A DNA stretch of 64,000 bases from Pseudomonas abietaniphila (GCF_900100795.1 NZ_FNCO01000004.1:352066-416065), one strand, 5' to 3'; counted from the stretch's first letter, positions 9,365 through 19,329 are shown. Translations and numbers: made by a program. The notes: generated by a model from the sequence alone, not told the origin.

Positions 9365-10096
9365 TCAAGAAGCTTTCACGACGATGGCCGTGATGTTGTC
9401 GGGGGCACCCCGAGTCAGTCCCAGATGCACAAGGCTGCGGACCACTTGATAGGGGTCGGCATGTCCCAACACATCGCGAATTTCGCGATCTTCTGCGGTC
9501 TTGTTGAGGCCATCGCTGCACAGCAGATAGGTGTCGCCAGGCTGAACGTCGAGATTGACCATCGCCAGGTCCAGCGTGTCTTCGACGCCGATGGCACGGG
9601 TGACGAAGTTCGCGCGCGGATGCACGCGGGCTTCGGCTTCGCTGAGCAGACCGCTGTCCTGCAGCTCCTGCACATAGCTGTGATCCCGGGAAATGCCCTG
9701 CAATTTGCCATCGCGCAGCCGATACAGGCGGCTGTCACCCGCCCATAGGCAAACACCCTGATTAGACTGAGCCGCCAGCACCACCACGGTGCTGCCCATC
9801 AGGGTGACTTCGCGCCTCAGGGTTTCTTCTCGCACCGCCGCGTTCACTTGGATCAGTGCGGTACGCAGTGCACAGGTGTAAATCGCCAACGATTCCGATG
9901 GCGAAACGTGACGCAGGCTGTCGACGATCAGACTCGCGACATAATCCCCCGCTGCATGCCCGCCCATGCCGTCGGCGATGGCCCACACGCCGTTTTCAGG
10001 TAATTCCAGAAACGCGTCTTCATTGATCTGGCGCACCAGGCCGACATGGCTATAGCTGGCAGAGCGGTAACGGATACTTTCAGGCAGTGCGGACAT
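9365..10096 (-). CDS. pppA: PppA, PP2C-type phosphatase that switches the T6SS off
   Basis: 243 aa, the standard length. PP2C metal-site motifs are present: NEDAF near residue 25, ADGMGGHAAG at about 41-50, LLCSDGLN, and GAPDNITAIVV at the C-terminus. It removes phosphate from Fha and so counters PpkA in the cytoplasm. The start follows the tagF stop directly (no intergenic base) and the stop is 11 bp before the ppkA start, so kinase and phosphatase are co-expressed. Confidence 0.95.
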   Translation of the reverse strand: MSALPESIRYRSASYSHVGLVRQINEDAFLELPENGVWAIADGMGGHAAGDYVASLIVDSLRHVSPSESLAIYTCALRTALIQVNAAVREETLRREVTLMGSTVVVLAAQSNQGVCLWAGDSRLYRLRDGKLQGISRDHSYVQELQDSGLLSEAEARVHPRANFVTRAIGVEDTLDLAMVNLDVQPGDTYLLCSDGLNKTAEDREIRDVLGHADPYQVVRSLVHLGLTRGAPDNITAIVVKAS

Positions 10097-10750
10097 CTAG
10101 ATTGATGCTCCTTGTCCCAGCAAATAACTGCCGAACTCGGCGGCATCAGGCAGCCCCGGGCAGCGCATAAGTCCGGGAGCAATACGTTCGCAGCCCCTGC
10201 CCCACCAAAGGCTGGCCCCCACGCATGCGGTTTCGGCAAGCGCCCGGTGACGTGCTTGTGGGTCACTCGCGCCAGTGCGCTGCAGCCCCGCGAAAAGATG
10301 GATGGGCTCACAGGCAGTCGTCGGCAGAAAACCGAGCACGGAAACACTGTCGTCGAAGGCTGAAAAATCGGTGTCCTCTTCCAGCGTCGCCAGCATCAGG
10401 GCTTCGACCTGCTCGAACCAGCATTCAGGCGCACTGACCAACGCCGCGAGGGACTGGTCAGGCTCAATGGTCTGCGCGATGGTCAGCGGAAAATAACGCC
10501 CGACCCGGTCGATGCTTGGCATCAACACACCCACTACGGCTTGCGGGCCGCACACATCGGGCGCCAACACAAAACGCCACAGAGGGCTCACCAGATAAGC
10601 GTCGAGCCAGTCCGCGCCGAGCTGTTGTTGGCTGACATGCAATCCGGCCGCAAGCCACGCGTCCCAAGGTTCAACAAAACTCTGCGGCAAGCCGCGACTG
10701 ACAAAGTCGCCGCGACTGGCCAACTTGCCGTAAAAACCAAGCGTCGTCAT
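10097..10750 (-). CDS. tagF: TagF, T6SS post-translational repressor
   Basis: 217 aa. It opens with the family's N-terminal signature GFYGKLASRGDFVSRGLPQ, followed by WDAWLAAGL and SPLWRFVLAPDVCG. TagF represses secretion independently of phosphorylation; in P. aeruginosa it acts by binding Fha. Some proteobacteria have TagF fused to PppA. Here they are separate but abutting genes. Its start overlaps the tssM stop by 4 bp. Confidence 0.93.
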   Translation of the reverse strand: MTTLGFYGKLASRGDFVSRGLPQSFVEPWDAWLAAGLHVSQQQLGADWLDAYLVSPLWRFVLAPDVCGPQAVVGVLMPSIDRVGRYFPLTIAQTIEPDQSLAALVSAPECWFEQVEALMLATLEEDTDFSAFDDSVSVLGFLPTTACEPIHLFAGLQRTGASDPQARHRALAETACVGASLWWGRGCERIAPGLMRCPGLPDAAEFGSYLLGQGASI

Positions 10751-13700
10751 AACCGCTCCGGCAGACTGAAGCCGCTCAACACACGGCTTTTGAACGGATT
10801 GAAAGCGCTGTTGGCACGTAGCTCGTAGGAAATACTGGCGTTGTCGACGCGCAGCCGCAGGTTGAAGCGATCAGGCGACCCGCCGCTGACCAGATCTGAT
10901 CGCTCCAGCAAACGGAACCAGGCCCACGGGCCATCCAGGGTGATACCCGAACGACCGCTGGCGGCAGGTGGTGAAATCGACAGGCGTACGACGCCGATAC
11001 TGTCAGGGTTAGGCCACTGCATCGCGACCGGACGACTTGGGCCGTGGTCGTAGCTGATCTGCTGGCCGTCAAGATCGAGCAGAAATTGCGTGATCGAAGC
11101 GTCCATCGCCACCGGCTTGAGCTCGAATCGTACGGTCGGCTGTACCCCGCCAGAGCGGAAGAACGCATCGCGGATAGCGGCCGCGCGCTGGAACGTCTGC
11201 AGCACCGAAGCATTGATCCCCAGCTTTTGTGCGGCACCCGGCTGCCATCGCCAGGCTGAGGCAGACGTATCGACGTAGCTTTGCAGGTACTTGCGGAAGT
11301 AATTGTCCATCACACCGCCGACGCCGAAAAACTGGCCGAAGTCGTCGAGTGTGGCATCACGTGCGCTACCCGGCGCCAGGGGGTACCGGCCACTCAGCGA
11401 TTGGCGATAAACGCTCACCACATCGCTGACCCATGCTGCGTTCAGCTGATTGCGAACCCCGCCCATCATGGTATTGGTCGTCGAGCTGACAACCGATTTG
11501 ATCAACCCTCGCACCGCAGGCGGTTGTCGGTCGGCATTCAGGTTTACCCGAGTGGCCGCTGCGCTCGCCGAGTTCTTTGCCTCGCCCAGCAACGCCTCGC
11601 CGCTGGCACCGACCATCGCACTGACCTGCACGTACAAGGCGTTCATGTCAGCCAGCAAACCATCAATAGCAGCGGGCTCACCCTCGCCTTGGCTGACAAA
11701 AGCGTTGAGCTCGGCAAAGTGTGAGGAGAAAGGGTCATCGACACTGGCAGGCGTTGCGAAAGCGCTCGCGTGCTCCTGTCCCAGTATCGAACCCAGTCGT
11801 TGCTTGAGCTGATCGACTCCGCCCTCAACCTTTTTGCCTTGCTCGGCCAGCAGCTTGTCTTCCTGCTGCAGGTTGGTTTCTTTGGCGACCGCCACCAACA
11901 GTTTTTTCAGCGGAGACGCGGGGCCTGAGATCACCCGTAGCACGTCGGCAGCCTGCGCCACGCTGGTGATCGGCACGAAATCGACGTCAGCCAATAACGC
12001 ATCCCAGTGACGCTGGTAATCCTGGAAGTACAAGCGACGTACATCGCCTGCGAGGCTTACGGCATTCTGTTGATCCGCACGATCCAGTCCTAACACCCAT
12101 TGCTCTTCCGCCAACGTTCCGGCCTGACTCAGGCTCGCCGCCAGAAACACTTCGCGATAACCCTTGGCCGTGAAGAAACCACTTAACGGGTCACCCAAGG
12201 GCTTGCCGCTCTTGCGTGCGAACACCAGCGCGGCGTCACGCCCGCCGGCGTCGGTCATTCGGAAAGCCGGGACACTCTCCGGCAGTTTCTGCCGCTTCAC
12301 CCGGTCATACACCCGCTGCGCAACCGGCAATTGTTGCAACTGCCGACGCAAGTCATCGATCAGCCGCTGATCCAGACGCGCAGTCGGCGGGTGGCGCTCG
12401 AAAAGCGCCTGCAAATGCTCGCCCAATGCCTGACGCTGATCAGGCGGCAGATCACGGGGCAGACTCTGATCCCAGTCCAGCGCGACCCAGGCCTTGATGA
12501 AATCGGCGTCGTAGTGATCGCGGTCAGCAAGCATCAGGTAGGCCTTCAGCCCTTCATAAAGGAAATCCGAACTGCCACCGCTGCGCAGTTGCTCTTCCAC
12601 GCGTGTAACCAGACGCGGGGCGAACACGGCGATCAGCAGCTTTCGATACACGCTGCCGGATTCGGCCTCCAGCATGGCGCCCTGATACAGCCCCAGGCCC
12701 CGCGACATTCCCGGCGGGTCGCCTGCCAGACCGCGCACGGCGTTCAGCAAAGGCAGCACGGCCAGAACGTCACGCTGAGCCGGACTCAGGCTCTCCACGC
12801 TCAGCCCCAGCGGCGCGACTTTCTCATTGACCTGAGTGATGTAAGCCTGGTTGGCGCGATAGCTGATCACCCAGAGCGTGCCGACCAGCAGTACCGCCGC
12901 GACGGTCATCGCCAATGCGGAGCGGGCGAGCCATTTGCGTCGGCGCTCGACTTTCGGATTCACGCCTACCAGCCCACGCTCTGCGAACGCCACCGCAGTA
13001 AACAGTTTTTCAATGAAGTAGCTGCGTCCGGTTCCGGTCTGCCGCGCCAAATGCTGGCGGTCCAGATTCATGCTCTGCGCCATCGCACCGATCAAACGGT
13101 CAATCGGGCTGCCTTCCTGAGTGCCGCTGGTGAAGTAAACGCCTCGCAGCAACGCGCGGTCTTCAAACGCATTGGGCTGGAACACACCGTCGAGGAAGGT
13201 CTTCAGGGTCTCTTTGAGTGCACCGAATTGCTGCAGAAACCCATAGATCAGATCCCGCCGAGCCGGATCGCGCTCTTGCTGCAAGCGCTCCACCAGACGC
13301 GCACTCAGCCGCTGTTCTAGCATCGCAAACTCGCTGAGAAAGTCCGCGAGCGGGCCATCGGCATGCTTGCCGTCATCAAGGGCGAACGTCATGCCCCAGA
13401 CCTGCTTACGTTCCTCCTTGCTCAGGGCGTCGAAGAATTCCATGAAGCCAGGCACCAGATCGAGCTTGGTGAGCATCACGTAGATCGGGAAACGCACGCC
13501 AAGCTGGCTGTACAGCTCTTGTATCCGCGCCCGAATAGCCACGGCGTGTGCGGTGCGCTCAGCCTCACTGCCCAGCAAAAGGTCGGACAGGCTGATGGCA
13601 ATGAAGGCCCCATCGACAGGTCGCCGCGAGCGTTGGGTTTTCAATAAGTCGAGAAACCCGAGCCAGGCCGCTTTGTCGACCGGGGCATGGCTGTCCTGTG

Positions 13701-14250
13701 TGGTGTAACGCCCGGCGGTGTCGAGCAGCACGGCTTGATCAGTGAACCACCAGTCACAATTACGCGTACCACCGACCCCGCGAATAGCGCCCGCACCCAT
13801 CTGCGCCGCCAGCGGAAAGTGCAGGCCGGAATTGATCAACGCGGTGGTTTTACCCGAACCCGGCGGGCCGATGATCACGTACCACGGCAACTCATAGAGA
13901 TTGCGTCGTTCGTCACCGCCCAGTTGGGCTTTTTTCAACAATTTGAGCGCGTCGTCCATTCGCTGGCGCAAGGTCGCAAGCTCTTCAGCAGTGGCGATAC
14001 TGGCAGGGTCGGGTGCTGCTTCTGCGGCCAGACTTTCCAGCACTTTTGCCGCATGACGTCGGGCCTGAACAATGCGAAAGACTCGCCAGACGATCCATGC
14101 TACGAACAGCACAACGATCAACGCCCAACGCCGGCCTTCTGGCACCAGCACGTCAAGCAGCGGACCGACGAACCAGATGATCAGACTCAGCGCGATCAGG
14201 CCAAGAACCGGCACGACCCAGCGAAGGAAAAAACCAAAAAACGCCTTCAC
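10747..14250 (-). CDS. tssM: TssM (IcmF), inner-membrane T6SS protein
   Basis: 1167 aa. Two N-terminal membrane helices (about residues 5-30 and 42-60), a cytoplasmic domain with intact Walker A GPPGSGKT at 128-135, a third helix near 437-457 (LALTVAAVLLVGTLWVI-like), then a large periplasmic region that contacts TssJ. With TssL and TssJ it forms the trans-envelope complex on which the tail docks. The Walker A motif is complete, which is not true of every TssM. The gene overlaps tagF and tssL by 4 bp each. Confidence 0.95.
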   Translation of the reverse strand: MKAFFGFFLRWVVPVLGLIALSLIIWFVGPLLDVLVPEGRRWALIVVLFVAWIVWRVFRIVQARRHAAKVLESLAAEAAPDPASIATAEELATLRQRMDDALKLLKKAQLGGDERRNLYELPWYVIIGPPGSGKTTALINSGLHFPLAAQMGAGAIRGVGGTRNCDWWFTDQAVLLDTAGRYTTQDSHAPVDKAAWLGFLDLLKTQRSRRPVDGAFIAISLSDLLLGSEAERTAHAVAIRARIQELYSQLGVRFPIYVMLTKLDLVPGFMEFFDALSKEERKQVWGMTFALDDGKHADGPLADFLSEFAMLEQRLSARLVERLQQERDPARRDLIYGFLQQFGALKETLKTFLDGVFQPNAFEDRALLRGVYFTSGTQEGSPIDRLIGAMAQSMNLDRQHLARQTGTGRSYFIEKLFTAVAFAERGLVGVNPKVERRRKWLARSALAMTVAAVLLVGTLWVISYRANQAYITQVNEKVAPLGLSVESLSPAQRDVLAVLPLLNAVRGLAGDPPGMSRGLGLYQGAMLEAESGSVYRKLLIAVFAPRLVTRVEEQLRSGGSSDFLYEGLKAYLMLADRDHYDADFIKAWVALDWDQSLPRDLPPDQRQALGEHLQALFERHPPTARLDQRLIDDLRRQLQQLPVAQRVYDRVKRQKLPESVPAFRMTDAGGRDAALVFARKSGKPLGDPLSGFFTAKGYREVFLAASLSQAGTLAEEQWVLGLDRADQQNAVSLAGDVRRLYFQDYQRHWDALLADVDFVPITSVAQAADVLRVISGPASPLKKLLVAVAKETNLQQEDKLLAEQGKKVEGGVDQLKQRLGSILGQEHASAFATPASVDDPFSSHFAELNAFVSQGEGEPAAIDGLLADMNALYVQVSAMVGASGEALLGEAKNSASAAATRVNLNADRQPPAVRGLIKSVVSSTTNTMMGGVRNQLNAAWVSDVVSVYRQSLSGRYPLAPGSARDATLDDFGQFFGVGGVMDNYFRKYLQSYVDTSASAWRWQPGAAQKLGINASVLQTFQRAAAIRDAFFRSGGVQPTVRFELKPVAMDASITQFLLDLDGQQISYDHGPSRPVAMQWPNPDSIGVVRLSISPPAASGRSGITLDGPWAWFRLLERSDLVSGGSPDRFNLRLRVDNASISYELRANSAFNPFKSRVLSGFSLPERL

Positions 14251-15578
14251 TCGACGCCCTCCGCCATTACAGTGATTTCAACCCGGCGATTCTTTGCGCG
14301 CCCTTCGGCTGTGGTGTTAGGCGCCAGCGGTTCGGTATCGCTGCGCCCCTCGGCGGAGAAACGCTCCGGCTGGCCCGTCTTGGCGGAGAGCATCTGTAGA
14401 ACCTGCTCGGCCCGCGCCTGGGAAAGCGCCCAGTTGGAGGGAAATCGAAGGGTGGCGATGGGACGGTTGTCACTGTGGCCGGTGATCCGTACCTGACCTT
14501 TGACTTTGCGGATCGCGTCGGCGATGCGCAGCATCAGCGGTTGAAAGTCGTCGACGATGGTCGCGCTGCCGGACGAGAAAATTTCATCGCCTCGAATAGT
14601 CACCACCGATCGGTCGACGGCGTCTTCAACCACCACGCGGTTAGCCTTGATGTCTTCGACCAGAAACCCTGCCAAACGAGGCCGCTCGACGACCCTGGGC
14701 TGCACCACTGCAGGCGTGATGGCTTGCACGGGAATCTCGCCCAGCGCATGAATGCGTTTGAACACCGGCTCCGCATCGGCAGCCAGCTTGAGACGTAACC
14801 CAAACAACAGCAGTAACAGCAGCGCCAACCCGATTGCCACGCCGACCCAGGGCGGCATGAACTGCGACAAGCGATCTCGTACCACTGCCAACCCGCGCCA
14901 ATGCGGCGACAGTTCACGTTCGAACTCGCCGCGAGCCCTGCGAATCGCTGCGCCGGTGCGCTCACGCAGGGCTTCCAGCTGGCTGCGGCCATCGTTCATG
15001 ACGCGATAGCGGCCTTCGAAACCCAGGCACATGCACAAGTACAACAGCTCAAGCAGATACAGGCGTTCACGTGGGCTTTGCAAGCAATGCTCCAACAGCT
15101 TAAACACCTTCTCGCCGCCCCATGCTTCGTTGTGGACGGTAATCAACAGGCTCTGCTTGCCCCACTCACTGCTGCTGCCCCATGGCGTGCTGAGTACGGC
15201 CTCATCGAGAGCTGCACACAAGGCATAACGCGCGAGCATCACTTCATTGCGCACCACGCCCGTCGCTTCGGCGCGTTCTTCAAACTGGCGCAGATACGCG
15301 AGCAACTGGGCGCGCAAGCTGGCGGGGGCCGGGTGCGCGATGGTGCTCCGCAGTCGGGTGAGCAATGCGAGCAATGGAGCCGCAGCGGCTTCCAGTGGAT
15401 TCAAACCTTTCCCCTGCCCGGTGGGTAAAGGCGCAGCAGGCATCGACAACGGTGGTGGCGGCGGTGAGGAATCAGCGCGACCGGCAGACTGCGGAGCGCG
15501 TCCACCCGGTCGCGGCATAAACTGGGTGCGATCGCTCGCCGGCAACGGAGGGTTGAAGGGTTCGTCGTGGGAAGGCAT
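14247..15578 (-). CDS. tssL: TssL with C-terminal OmpA peptidoglycan-binding domain
   Basis: 443 aa. A Pro-rich N-terminus (residues 1-55) leads into the cytoplasmic DotU domain with LARYALCAALDEAVLSTPWG and a C-MCLGFEGRYRV helix. A membrane helix follows (WVGVAIGLALLLLLLFGLRL, about 225-245), then a periplasmic OmpA-like domain with ITGHSDNRPI, SNWALSQARAEQVL and RAKNRRVEI. This is the 'evolved' TssL that anchors the complex to the cell wall directly, as in HSI-I. It overlaps tssM by 4 bp and is 6 bp from tssK. Confidence 0.95.
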   Translation of the reverse strand: MPSHDEPFNPPLPASDRTQFMPRPGGRAPQSAGRADSSPPPPPLSMPAAPLPTGQGKGLNPLEAAAAPLLALLTRLRSTIAHPAPASLRAQLLAYLRQFEERAEATGVVRNEVMLARYALCAALDEAVLSTPWGSSSEWGKQSLLITVHNEAWGGEKVFKLLEHCLQSPRERLYLLELLYLCMCLGFEGRYRVMNDGRSQLEALRERTGAAIRRARGEFERELSPHWRGLAVVRDRLSQFMPPWVGVAIGLALLLLLLFGLRLKLAADAEPVFKRIHALGEIPVQAITPAVVQPRVVERPRLAGFLVEDIKANRVVVEDAVDRSVVTIRGDEIFSSGSATIVDDFQPLMLRIADAIRKVKGQVRITGHSDNRPIATLRFPSNWALSQARAEQVLQMLSAKTGQPERFSAEGRSDTEPLAPNTTAEGRAKNRRVEITVMAEGVE

Positions 15579-15584
15579 CTCGCT

Positions 15585-16919
15585 TTATCCTCGGATGGCC
15601 CAGAAGGCCAGGTTCAAGCCGGGGAACTCGCCCGCGATGTGAAACGCAAACCCACCGGAAGTCGCAAACTGCGCCCAGCACTCACTGCCACGATCGAGCT
15701 CGTAATAGGTAGAGCCCGCGTGAAACGGAATCTGCCGCGGGGCCACCGGCAACGGCAAGAGGTTCACGCCGGGGAGCTGCAGGTTGACCAGATCACGGAT
15801 TTTCTCCACTGAACCGATCTTGCTCTGTTGAGCAAAACGCCCGCGCAACGTCTCACTGGGCATGTCGGCACGGACGACGAGGACGAAACTGGCGTTGTCG
15901 ATCAACGTGCGGTCCGCAAGCATCGCGACATGAACGCCATAGGCTTTTTCGACGATGGGAATCGGCGTGGCCTTGCTGTCAATCAGCATCGAGAGTGCCT
16001 CACGCAGCGCCTGCATGACGGGAGCAAAGCTCGCAGCGAGATCGCCGTGCTGGTAGCGCAAGAACTCTTCCGGCCTGCGCCCCGACGTAGAAAAGGTCGC
16101 GAACTCGCCTGCCAGGCTCACCAGTTCGCTGTAAAAACGTTCCGGGTGCAATGGACTCAGCTGAGTCAGGTGGCTGATTAAGGGTTCGGCTCGATTGACC
16201 AGTTGCAAAAGCATGAAGTCTGCGATTTCCGAGGCACCGCCAGCGCCCGAGGCGACCACCCGCCCTGCCAACGCCGCGCCACGCTGGTGCAGCAATCCCA
16301 AAATCTCGCTGCGAAAAGCCGTCAGCGGTTTGGAGACCGTCACATCGAGGATGGGCGGGATGTAACTCTCGTCGACAACCAGCGCCCGATCCGCGCGTTT
16401 TTCCTTGATACTGACCAAACCGATCGCGGCGTAATCGCCAAGCCCGTCCTTGTCGGTCAACAAACGCAGGGCTCGCGCGGCGACGGCCACCGGTGCACGG
16501 TTCTCAAACGGAGCGTTATCGTCCCGAACTTCGCGGACCTGACTGACAAAGCGTGCGCCGCCAGGCGTCTCACCCTCATCGACCGTGTCGCGCTGCCCGG
16601 CGCGCTTGAGCGGCAAGGCCAGATACACCAGACCGTCGCGCAGGTCGTCGTCGATGTTCAGCGGGCTCGGGGCCAGATCGTCCTGGGGAATGTTGAACGG
16701 CGTGCCATCCGGCAACAATCCGCGCGCCGTCACGATGGCCAGCTTGCCTTGAGCCAGCAGACCTTGATCCAGCAACAGCTCGGAAAAGCCCCATGCTCCG
16801 GCCGACAACGGACGGCTGCGGGCGTCGATGAGATTTTCGAGGTAACGGTCATGCTGCTGAAAGTGCTGTGTTCCGATGAACATGCCTTCCGACCAGACCA
16901 CACGATTGTTCCAGGACAT
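15585..16919 (-). CDS. tssK: TssK, baseplate adaptor
   Basis: 444 aa, the usual length, starting MSWNNRVVWSEGMFIGTQHFQQHDRY with the family's VxWxEGMFLxPQHFQ motif. TssK forms trimers that link the TssF/TssG/TssE baseplate wedge to the TssM/TssL membrane complex in the cytoplasm. The C-terminal receptor-like head contains the WAQFATSGGFAFHIAGEFP stretch. It lies 15 bp after tssJ. Confidence 0.95.
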   Translation of the reverse strand: MSWNNRVVWSEGMFIGTQHFQQHDRYLENLIDARSRPLSAGAWGFSELLLDQGLLAQGKLAIVTARGLLPDGTPFNIPQDDLAPSPLNIDDDLRDGLVYLALPLKRAGQRDTVDEGETPGGARFVSQVREVRDDNAPFENRAPVAVAARALRLLTDKDGLGDYAAIGLVSIKEKRADRALVVDESYIPPILDVTVSKPLTAFRSEILGLLHQRGAALAGRVVASGAGGASEIADFMLLQLVNRAEPLISHLTQLSPLHPERFYSELVSLAGEFATFSTSGRRPEEFLRYQHGDLAASFAPVMQALREALSMLIDSKATPIPIVEKAYGVHVAMLADRTLIDNASFVLVVRADMPSETLRGRFAQQSKIGSVEKIRDLVNLQLPGVNLLPLPVAPRQIPFHAGSTYYELDRGSECWAQFATSGGFAFHIAGEFPGLNLAFWAIRG

Positions 16920-16934
16920 GGATTCTCCAATTGC

Positions 16935-17441
16935 CTACAGGGCGGGGCGAGTTGGGTGGGTGTTGGAGTCGCTGCCGACGGCGCGTATGCCGAGCCCGAT
17001 CCGGAATTCGCGGGCCTGCCGCGGCTCGACCATCAGAACGGTGCGCCAGTGGGCCTGATCGATTTCGCGGTAGCCCACCACCAGACCGATCTGACGTGTC
17101 GCGCTGTTGAGACTGCGATCCAGACTGAGCTGCTGGCCCGGCTGAACGAGTACTTCGTCTTGATCAATCAGATCGGCGCCCAGCGTGGTCTGCGCCCGCT
17201 CGGCCAGCGCGAAATAATCGGCGCGGGCAAAACTGGCGGTGTTTTTCAACTCATAGATACGCACGCGAACCGGCGAAGGCTGGCAATTTGCGCCGGGATT
17301 AAGGCCCGCAACGGCATCGAAATGCAGCGCAACGGTGGTGGCATCAGAGGCTTGTTCAACCGGCTGTGGCGATTCCGCGTTTTTGGCACAGGCAACCAGT
17401 AGCAGCGCCATGGCGGCTACCGACATAACTCTTCGAAACAT
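16935..17441 (-). CDS. tssJ: TssJ, outer-membrane T6SS lipoprotein
   Basis: 168 aa. The signal peptide ends at lipobox LLVAC, lipidated Cys at residue 18, so it is anchored in the outer membrane facing the periplasm. The transthyretin-like body has VRIYELKNTASFARADYFAL, the loop region that contacts TssM. Length and motif order are standard. It is the second gene of the operon, after fha. Confidence 0.94.
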   Translation of the reverse strand: MFRRVMSVAAMALLLVACAKNAESPQPVEQASDATTVALHFDAVAGLNPGANCQPSPVRVRIYELKNTASFARADYFALAERAQTTLGADLIDQDEVLVQPGQQLSLDRSLNSATRQIGLVVGYREIDQAHWRTVLMVEPRQAREFRIGLGIRAVGSDSNTHPTRPAL

Positions 17442-17497
17442 CCTTCGTCCTCATGACGCACTGACTGTCTATCCGTTTTTTCCGTGGGCCGCGTCTC

Positions 17498-18862
17498 TCA
17501 GGAGCGGCTTAACCGTGCGCTGTGCTCTTCGTAGGCACGGCCAAATTCGCGACCGAACAAAACTTGAAAGTCCTCTTCTGCCTCGCGGGAAATCTGTGCG
17601 TAGCGTTCAGTGAACTGCTGCCAGTTCTGCGCCTGTTGTGAACCAAACAGGTTTGAAAATGCGCCGGACTTGCCCATGCGAGCTTCCAGCTCTGCGGGTT
17701 CGAAGCGCTTGAGCAATGCCTTGATCGCAGCCTCGACGCCGGCCATGACCGCCAACTGGTGTGCGCGCAAATCATCGAAGCTGTCCGCAATGGCCTGGTC
17801 CGGCGGCATGAACGCCCGATTGCCATGTCGCAGCAGCAACAGGAGCGCCTCATCGACATTCGGAGCGAATTTCAGAGGGTTGTTTTCCACAGGCCGAATC
17901 ATCGTCTGCTGCAGACGAAACTCGCCTTTCAGGCTGCTGCGTGCGCGCAACACATCGATCAAGCCCTCGATCATCAGCCGGTAACTGCGACCGATGGACT
18001 CCATTTGCGCCTGTACCTGAGCAGGCTCGATACGCAGCTGATCGAGTCCGGCGCCGCGCAAAAACGCCGTGAGTAAATCGGGTTGATCACTGTTCGCTTG
18101 GTTTATGCACTGCTCCACCGCTGGCATGGACGGTGAGGCGCGGGACGGTTCGGGCCCCTGCTCCGGCGTTGGCGGGAGGACCGGCGATGTAGACATCGGC
18201 GTGGGCGCATCCGCGAAAAGGTCCCAGTCCTCCGGAATGACCCCGGGTGTCGACACAGGAACTGGCTGGGCAACCGGCTCCGGCGATGTGGCAGAAACGG
18301 GTGGACGGAAGTCGTGACGGTCCACCGGAGCGTGATCGGAGCGCGTCGCCGGGGGCACGTTTGACGGCGAAAGAAAATCAAACAAATCGGGAAACGTATC
18401 CTGTGCCGCGCCCCCTTGAAGATGCGCCGCAGACAGTGCTTCCAGCGGCGCCGGGGCAGCGCTGTTCTGGCGCCCCATCAGCGCCTCAAAATTGTTGGAT
18501 GAATCCATACCCGCCAGACTCGAATCCGAGAGTTTTATTTCAAAATTTATTCGCGCACGGATCTCGTAGTCACCAATACGGATAACCTCGCCATCTTCAA
18601 GGGGTTCGCTGTTTCCGCGACGCAGGCGAACACCCGCGCTCACCAGCTCCACGCCATTAGTGCTGTGATCCGTCAGATAGTAGCGACCGTCTTTATATTG
18701 AATGACGCAATGCCTTGAAGAAACAAGACGTTCCGGATCTGGAAGAACCCAGTCATTTTCTTTTCCGCGGCCAATTGCCATTTCCCCGTTAACCATCGAT
18801 TTTTCGGGGACTTGGCCGGGGGTTATCTTTTGATAACTGATGATAGTCAGACAGAGCGGCAC
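17498..18862 (-). CDS. fha1: Fha (TagH), phosphothreonine-binding T6SS scaffold
   Basis: 454 aa from a GTG start at 18862-18860 (VPLCLTIISYQKI), set by an AAGGAG ribosome-binding site with 6-base spacing. The frame stays open 89 codons upstream, but that part looks non-coding. The FHA domain covers about residues 15-95 with GEMAIGRGKENDWVLP, SSRHCVIQ and DHSTNGVEL, giving Arg/Ser/His/Asn phosphothreonine contacts. A Pro/Ser-rich linker leads to the conserved C-terminal helical TagH domain from about 245. It is the substrate of PpkA and PppA and the first gene of the leftward operon. Confidence 0.93.
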   Translation of the reverse strand: MPLCLTIISYQKITPGQVPEKSMVNGEMAIGRGKENDWVLPDPERLVSSRHCVIQYKDGRYYLTDHSTNGVELVSAGVRLRRGNSEPLEDGEVIRIGDYEIRARINFEIKLSDSSLAGMDSSNNFEALMGRQNSAAPAPLEALSAAHLQGGAAQDTFPDLFDFLSPSNVPPATRSDHAPVDRHDFRPPVSATSPEPVAQPVPVSTPGVIPEDWDLFADAPTPMSTSPVLPPTPEQGPEPSRASPSMPAVEQCINQANSDQPDLLTAFLRGAGLDQLRIEPAQVQAQMESIGRSYRLMIEGLIDVLRARSSLKGEFRLQQTMIRPVENNPLKFAPNVDEALLLLLRHGNRAFMPPDQAIADSFDDLRAHQLAVMAGVEAAIKALLKRFEPAELEARMGKSGAFSNLFGSQQAQNWQQFTERYAQISREAEEDFQVLFGREFGRAYEEHSARLSRS

Positions 18863-19192
18863 GGCGTCTCCTTTCTTAAACTTCAAGTCCTTCGTGCCAG
18901 ACTCGGAATTCTGTTCGCGGCAGTTGAATATCGTGCAAAAAAAGCTAGAAGCCCCAGAATTATGGCCCCCATGACTGGATTTTTCTGATTCTACACAGAG
19001 TCTCGCGACAACACTCATGGATGTATCCGGATAGTCCTGAGGGTTGTTACCGACATCACAACTGCCGCCGGCGGAGCATAGCTTACCTTGACAACCGATA
19101 ACTTCCACAACAAAAATGCACAACTTCAAAAATACACGTGATGCCTCAGAGCCATTACAAACGACGCAAATAAGGATCTTTCTCTAGTTGCT

Positions 19193-19223
19193 GTAGGAAA
19201 TTTCTCTGATAACTATATGATTT
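19193..19223 (+). repeat. Direct repeat copy 1, tssA upstream region
   Basis: Starts GTAGGAAATTTCTCTG and continues through AACTATATGA. It matches copy 2 (19274-19304) at 26 of 31 positions by eye. The two starts are 81 bp apart, with no obvious similarity outside the unit. Confidence 0.7.
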
Positions 19224-19273
19224 GTTCTGCAACGCCACGATCAGCATAGATATAAGGCTATTCCGTGATTAGC

Positions 19274-19304
19274 GTAGGAAGTTTCTCCGCTAACTATCTG
19301 ACTT
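19274..19304 (+). repeat. Direct repeat copy 2, tssA upstream region
   Basis: Starts GTAGGAAGTTTCTCCG and continues through AACTATCTGA. It ends 25 bp before the tssA start, so it probably lies in the promoter or 5' leader. The match to copy 1 suggests a duplicated promoter element or paired binding sites. Confidence 0.7.
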
Positions 19305-19329
19305 TCCCTCACCGATAAGGAGATCGACT

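Larger units (their letters stand above)
18863..19329. promoter_or_regulatory. Divergent control region between the two T6SS operons
   Basis: 467 bp between the fha GTG and the tssA start, clearly AT-richer than its flanks and without a credible gene. It must contain promoters for both operons. It holds a direct repeat (19193-19223 and 19274-19304) close to tssA. Both operons start with strong purine-rich Shine-Dalgarno stretches (AAGGAG), which fits Rsm-type control known for P. aeruginosa fha1 and tssA1 leaders; that part is inference. Confidence 0.7.

Noticed and set aside
18863..19129. 89-codon N-terminal extension of Fha
   Set aside because: The FHA family starts close to the GTG with AAGGAG at ideal distance; the upstream stretch is AT-rich control DNA.
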